A DNA stretch of 63,720 nt from IMG/VR virus record IMGVR_UViG_3300042562_000446, positions 1 through 63,720 of that record. The stretch is one strand, 5' to 3'. Positions 61,483 through 63,720 of this stretch are shown piece after piece (the first letter of the stretch is position 1; every line of letters begins with the position of its first letter). The position numbers and the translations under genes are program-made. The DNA comes from a virus. The notes beneath the pieces are model-generated. The model worked only from the letters and a program-made list of their open reading frames with translations, did not search any database and was not told the origin of the DNA.

Positions 61483-62421
61483 ATGAGTGAAATTAATCTA
61501 TTTGTAGAAAAATATCGTCCAAAGACCATTGATGAATGCGTTCTTCCATTGTCTCTTAAAAAGACATTCAAGGAGATCGCTACTAGTGGTGAATGTCCAA
61601 ATCTTTTGCTTTCTGGCAAAGCAGGAACGGGAAAGACGAGTGTTGCTCGTGCCTTATGCAATGAGCTTGGTGCTGATTGGATTATTATCAATTGCTCCGA
61701 GGATGGTAATATCGACACACTCCGAACAAAGATTCGGCAGTTTGCTTCTACCATCTCTTTGTCTAGCAATACCAAAGTAGTAATTCTTGATGAGTTCGAC
61801 TATTCAAATGCTCAGTCCATTCAACCAGCTCTTCGTGGAGCGATTGAGGAATTTGCAAAGAACTGCCGATTCATCATTACTTGTAACTACAAGAATCGAA
61901 TCATCGAGCCGATTCATTCTCGATGCACCTGCATTGACTTCAATATTCCAGTCAAGGAAAAGCCAGAGATGGCAAAGCAGTTCTTGTCTCGTTGTGAGTA
62001 TATTCTCAACAAAGAGAAGATTACATTCGACAAGAAGGTACTACCACAATTGATTATAAAGCACTTTCCTGACTTCAGGAGGACTTTGAACGAACTTCAG
62101 CGATATTCTGCTGCAGGAACAATTGATATTGGTATTCTGAGCGAAGCAGGAGAGTTGCGAGTCAAGGATCTTATGACTCACATGAAGGATAAGAACTTCA
62201 GTTCTGTTCGTTCTTGGGTGGTGTCTAATCTAGACAACGATCCTCAACACATATTCCGAAAACTGTATGATGGTTTGTATGAGCATCTAAAGTCTGCTTC
62301 TATTCCAAATGCCATTCTGGTTATAGCAGAGTATCAATACAAATCGGCTTTTGTTGCAGATCAGGAGATTAATCTAATGGCTTGTGTTGTAGAACTAATG
62401 ATGGGGTGTGAGTTCAAATGA
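61483..62421 (+). CDS. 44: Clamp loader large subunit gp44
   Basis: 312 residues (T4 gp44 has 319). AAA+ motifs: LLLSGKAGTGKTS (41-53) Walker A, VVILDEFDY (99-107) Walker B, and SRC (146-148), the arginine finger of clamp loaders. The C-terminal collar domain follows. GGAG lies before the ATG. It forms the 4:1 ATPase with gp62 that opens gp45. Its stop overlaps the gp62 ATG (ATGA). Confidence 0.96.
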   Translation: MSEINLFVEKYRPKTIDECVLPLSLKKTFKEIATSGECPNLLLSGKAGTGKTSVARALCNELGADWIIINCSEDGNIDTLRTKIRQFASTISLSSNTKVVILDEFDYSNAQSIQPALRGAIEEFAKNCRFIITCNYKNRIIEPIHSRCTCIDFNIPVKEKPEMAKQFLSRCEYILNKEKITFDKKVLPQLIIKHFPDFRRTLNELQRYSAAGTIDIGILSEAGELRVKDLMTHMKDKNFSSVRSWVVSNLDNDPQHIFRKLYDGLYEHLKSASIPNAILVIAEYQYKSAFVADQEINLMACVVELMMGCEFK

Positions 62422-62804
62422 AACTGACAGACTACCTGACAGCAATCAATTACTCAAAGGAAAGCCTATTGGAGGGGGAAAACAACCCCAACGAAAAGGA
62501 GTATACACCGTATATCATAAATCGGTGTCTGTCGTACTTTCCAGATACGGTTATGCAATGCAATCAGATGAATGAACTTCCTTCCATTGGAAAGAGAATG
62601 CATTTCGACTACCTGCGTCTGTCGGTTCGTCAGCGTAAGCGATATAGCAAGTGGTTGAAAGACGAAGAGAACGAGTTGTTGGATATGCTAAAACTTGCAT
62701 ATGACTATTCGCACATTCGAGCTAAGGAAGTACTACCTCTTTTATCAGCAGAGGACATAGAACTGCTCAAAAGTCAGACATTCAAAGGTGGCATCCAAAA
62801 GTAG
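62418..62804 (+). CDS. 62: Clamp loader small subunit gp62 (short)
   Basis: 128 residues against 187 in T4 gp62. Seen: KLTDYLTAINYSKESLLEGE, YTPYIINRCLSYFPDTVMQC and DYLRLSVRQRKRYSKWLKDE, the conserved N-terminal domain that clamps the gp44 ring. The remaining part (ALLSAEDIELLKSQ-like) is short. Expressed by overlap with gp44. A short gp62 is the usual form in marine T4-like phages. No frameshift seen in this stretch. Confidence 0.9.
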   Translation: MKLTDYLTAINYSKESLLEGENNPNEKEYTPYIINRCLSYFPDTVMQCNQMNELPSIGKRMHFDYLRLSVRQRKRYSKWLKDEENELLDMLKLAYDYSHIRAKEVLPLLSAEDIELLKSQTFKGGIQK

Positions 62805-62866
62805 CCATTTTCTACATATCTGTGCCTGGAATGAAAGGGTCAGATTATTATAGAAATGGTTTTACT

Positions 62867-63268
62867 ATGGAACACACGGAAGATATTTTTGAGGGGTATG
62901 GAGTAGAAATCAGTTTAGCGCACGAGGATGACTTTCTTAAAGTCAAAGAAACTCTCACGCGCATTGGTGTCTCTTCTCGTGTAGAAAAAAAACTATATCA
63001 AAGCTGCCATATCTTGCATAAGCGGGGAAGGTATGTTATACTTCACTTCAAGGAGCTTTTAGCTCTTGATGGGTTGGAGACTGATACTAGCGAAAGCGAT
63101 ATCGGAAGACGAAATACAATTGTAAAACTTTTAACAGAATGGGGATTGCTCACCCCATTGACAGATAAATACAAAGACAATCAGCTTAGTATTGCACAGT
63201 TGAAAATCATTCCTTATAAGGAAAAAAAGGAATGGGAATTAATTCCTAAGTATCATATCGGAAAGTAA
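62867..63268 (+). CDS. regA: Translational repressor RegA
   Basis: 133 residues from ATG 62867 (T4 RegA has 122). DFLKVKETLTRIGVSS, LYQSCHILHKRGRYVILHFK, the RRNTIVKLLTEWGLL helix and KKEWELIPKYHIGK match T4 RegA closely. RegA binds near the start of gp44, gp45 and gp62-type messages and represses their translation, so it self-limits the cluster. Start is uncertain: T4 begins at the residue aligned with Gly12 here, GAGGGG at 62891-62896 is the only strong Shine-Dalgarno, and GTG 62822 and ATG 62831 are longer in-frame options (148 and 145 aa). Confidence 0.93.
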   Translation: MEHTEDIFEGYGVEISLAHEDDFLKVKETLTRIGVSSRVEKKLYQSCHILHKRGRYVILHFKELLALDGLETDTSESDIGRRNTIVKLLTEWGLLTPLTDKYKDNQLSIAQLKIIPYKEKKEWELIPKYHIGK

Positions 63269-63278
63269 TCTTTATATT

Positions 63279-63720
63279 ATGCAAACTCAAGTGATAAGTT
63301 ATTTTTGTGATGTAGACGAAAAAACATACTACAGCGACCATGCAAAGCGATTCATTGAAGAATGTACTCGTTTTTCTTTGCCATATGATGTGGTGCATCT
63401 CGAATCGCAAGGTAGTTATCAAAGTAATTGCCTAATTAAACCTAGCTTCATATACTCAAAGTTAATGGAACATAAGAAACCACTAATGTGGTTAGATATC
63501 GACACTTACATATGCAAACCACCTGTTGCATTTGAGAACTTGAGTACTTTGGGTGTAAACATTGCAGTTGCATCTACTGATGTAAACAATTTAGTGCGAA
63601 TCAAAGCATCTCCTATTTGGTTCAATTATAATATTGAGACTTTACAATTTGTTAAAACATGGATAGATGAATGTCAAAAAGTCAAAACACTTAAGGGCAA
63701 TCTATTTGATCATGAAACTT
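63279..63720 (+). CDS. Glycosyltransferase-like protein (partial, runs off right edge)
   Basis: 147 codons, open at the window edge. The start MQTQVISYFCDVDEKTYYSD, the central KPSFIYSKLMEHKKPLMWLD, then IDTYI, look like a GT-A nucleotide-sugar transferase: LMWLDIDTYI carries the D-x-D motif for metal and sugar-nucleotide binding. KPLxxLDxDxxI-type sequences are typical. It starts 10 bases after regA. It may modify phage DNA, virion or host surface; substrate unknown. No Shine-Dalgarno is obvious; TTTATATT directly precedes the ATG. Confidence 0.6.
   Translation, partial: MQTQVISYFCDVDEKTYYSDHAKRFIEECTRFSLPYDVVHLESQGSYQSNCLIKPSFIYSKLMEHKKPLMWLDIDTYICKPPVAFENLSTLGVNIAVASTDVNNLVRIKASPIWFNYNIETLQFVKTWIDECQKVKTLKGNLFDHET

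Noticed and set aside
62891-62910. Tiny frame ATG GAG TAG behind GAGGGG as a leader peptide
   Set aside because: Two codons inside regA with one-base spacing from the Shine-Dalgarno; no support as a real gene.
1-63720. tRNA, rRNA, insertion sequences, integrase, origin
   Set aside because: None were recognised on reading; no cloverleaf, transposase motif or inverted-repeat-bounded element was seen.

Overview
The window is one continuous late/replication block of a T4-like myovirus (tailed dsDNA phage, contractile tail). The gene order 48-53-27-25-6-7-8, fibres, 13-14-15-16-17-18-19-20-(67)-21-22-23-3-uvsY-uvsW-55-47-46, rnh, 45-44-62-regA, together with the major capsid, terminase and clamp-loader sequences, is that of the exo-T-even phages of marine bacteria. 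The DNA is AT-rich and almost fully coding. I see no photosynthesis genes, tRNAs, integrase or rRNA, and the host cannot be named from this window. The longest non-coding gap is 139 bases (52059-52197).

Layout. (1) 1-3101, minus strand: head-completion nuclease gp4, a tail-tube-fold protein, a gp26-like tail/baseplate assembly protein whose conserved C-terminus lies in the -1 frame behind a UUUUUUA slippery heptamer, and a repeat-rich Ala/Pro protein cut by the left edge. (2) 3111-18062, plus strand: baseplate genes gp48, gp53, a giant gp27-like hub with a very large insertion, gp25, gp6, gp7-like and gp8. (3) 18064-35860: baseplate-fibre and adhesin array. It holds a DUF4815-like protein, fibre proteins with collar-like and carbohydrate-binding-like pieces, and four very large proteins that combine collagen-like Gly-X-Y stretches, repeated Cys-rich modules and (in three of them) DUF1566/lectin-like C-termini. 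(4) 35896-48756: neck, terminase, tail sheath/tube, portal, prohead core, protease, scaffold and major capsid, ended by a clear intrinsic terminator. A proline-rich, glycine-zipper protein of unknown role sits between gp21 and gp22. (5) 48833-55812: tail terminator gp3, recombination genes uvsY and uvsW, an Sm-like-fold candidate, late sigma factor gp55 and the gp47/gp46 nuclease complex. (6) 55809-59651: an unusual cargo segment with a fold-type II PLP enzyme, a TSPPY-type DNA methyltransferase, a conserved protein of unknown function and a small fibre-like protein. (7) 59695-63720: RNase H, a small basic protein, sliding clamp gp45 (followed by a strong terminator), clamp loader gp44/gp62, RegA, and a glycosyltransferase-like gene cut by the right edge.

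How it fits together. Regions 1-4 build the virion. T4-late-like boxes (variants of TATAAATA, read by gp55) lie before gp13, gp18, gp3 and uvsW, and one lies antisense inside gp48, facing gp4. Host-sigma70-like promoters with 16-base spacers lie before uvsY, gp55, the methyltransferase and RNase H. Several boxes end only 5-8 bases before the ATG, with no Shine-Dalgarno sequence, which suggests leaderless mRNAs. The strongest candidates for something undescribed are the PLP-enzyme/methyltransferase pair (a possible DNA-modification module), the frameshifted gp26-like gene, and the Cys-rich/collagen/lectin adhesin array.
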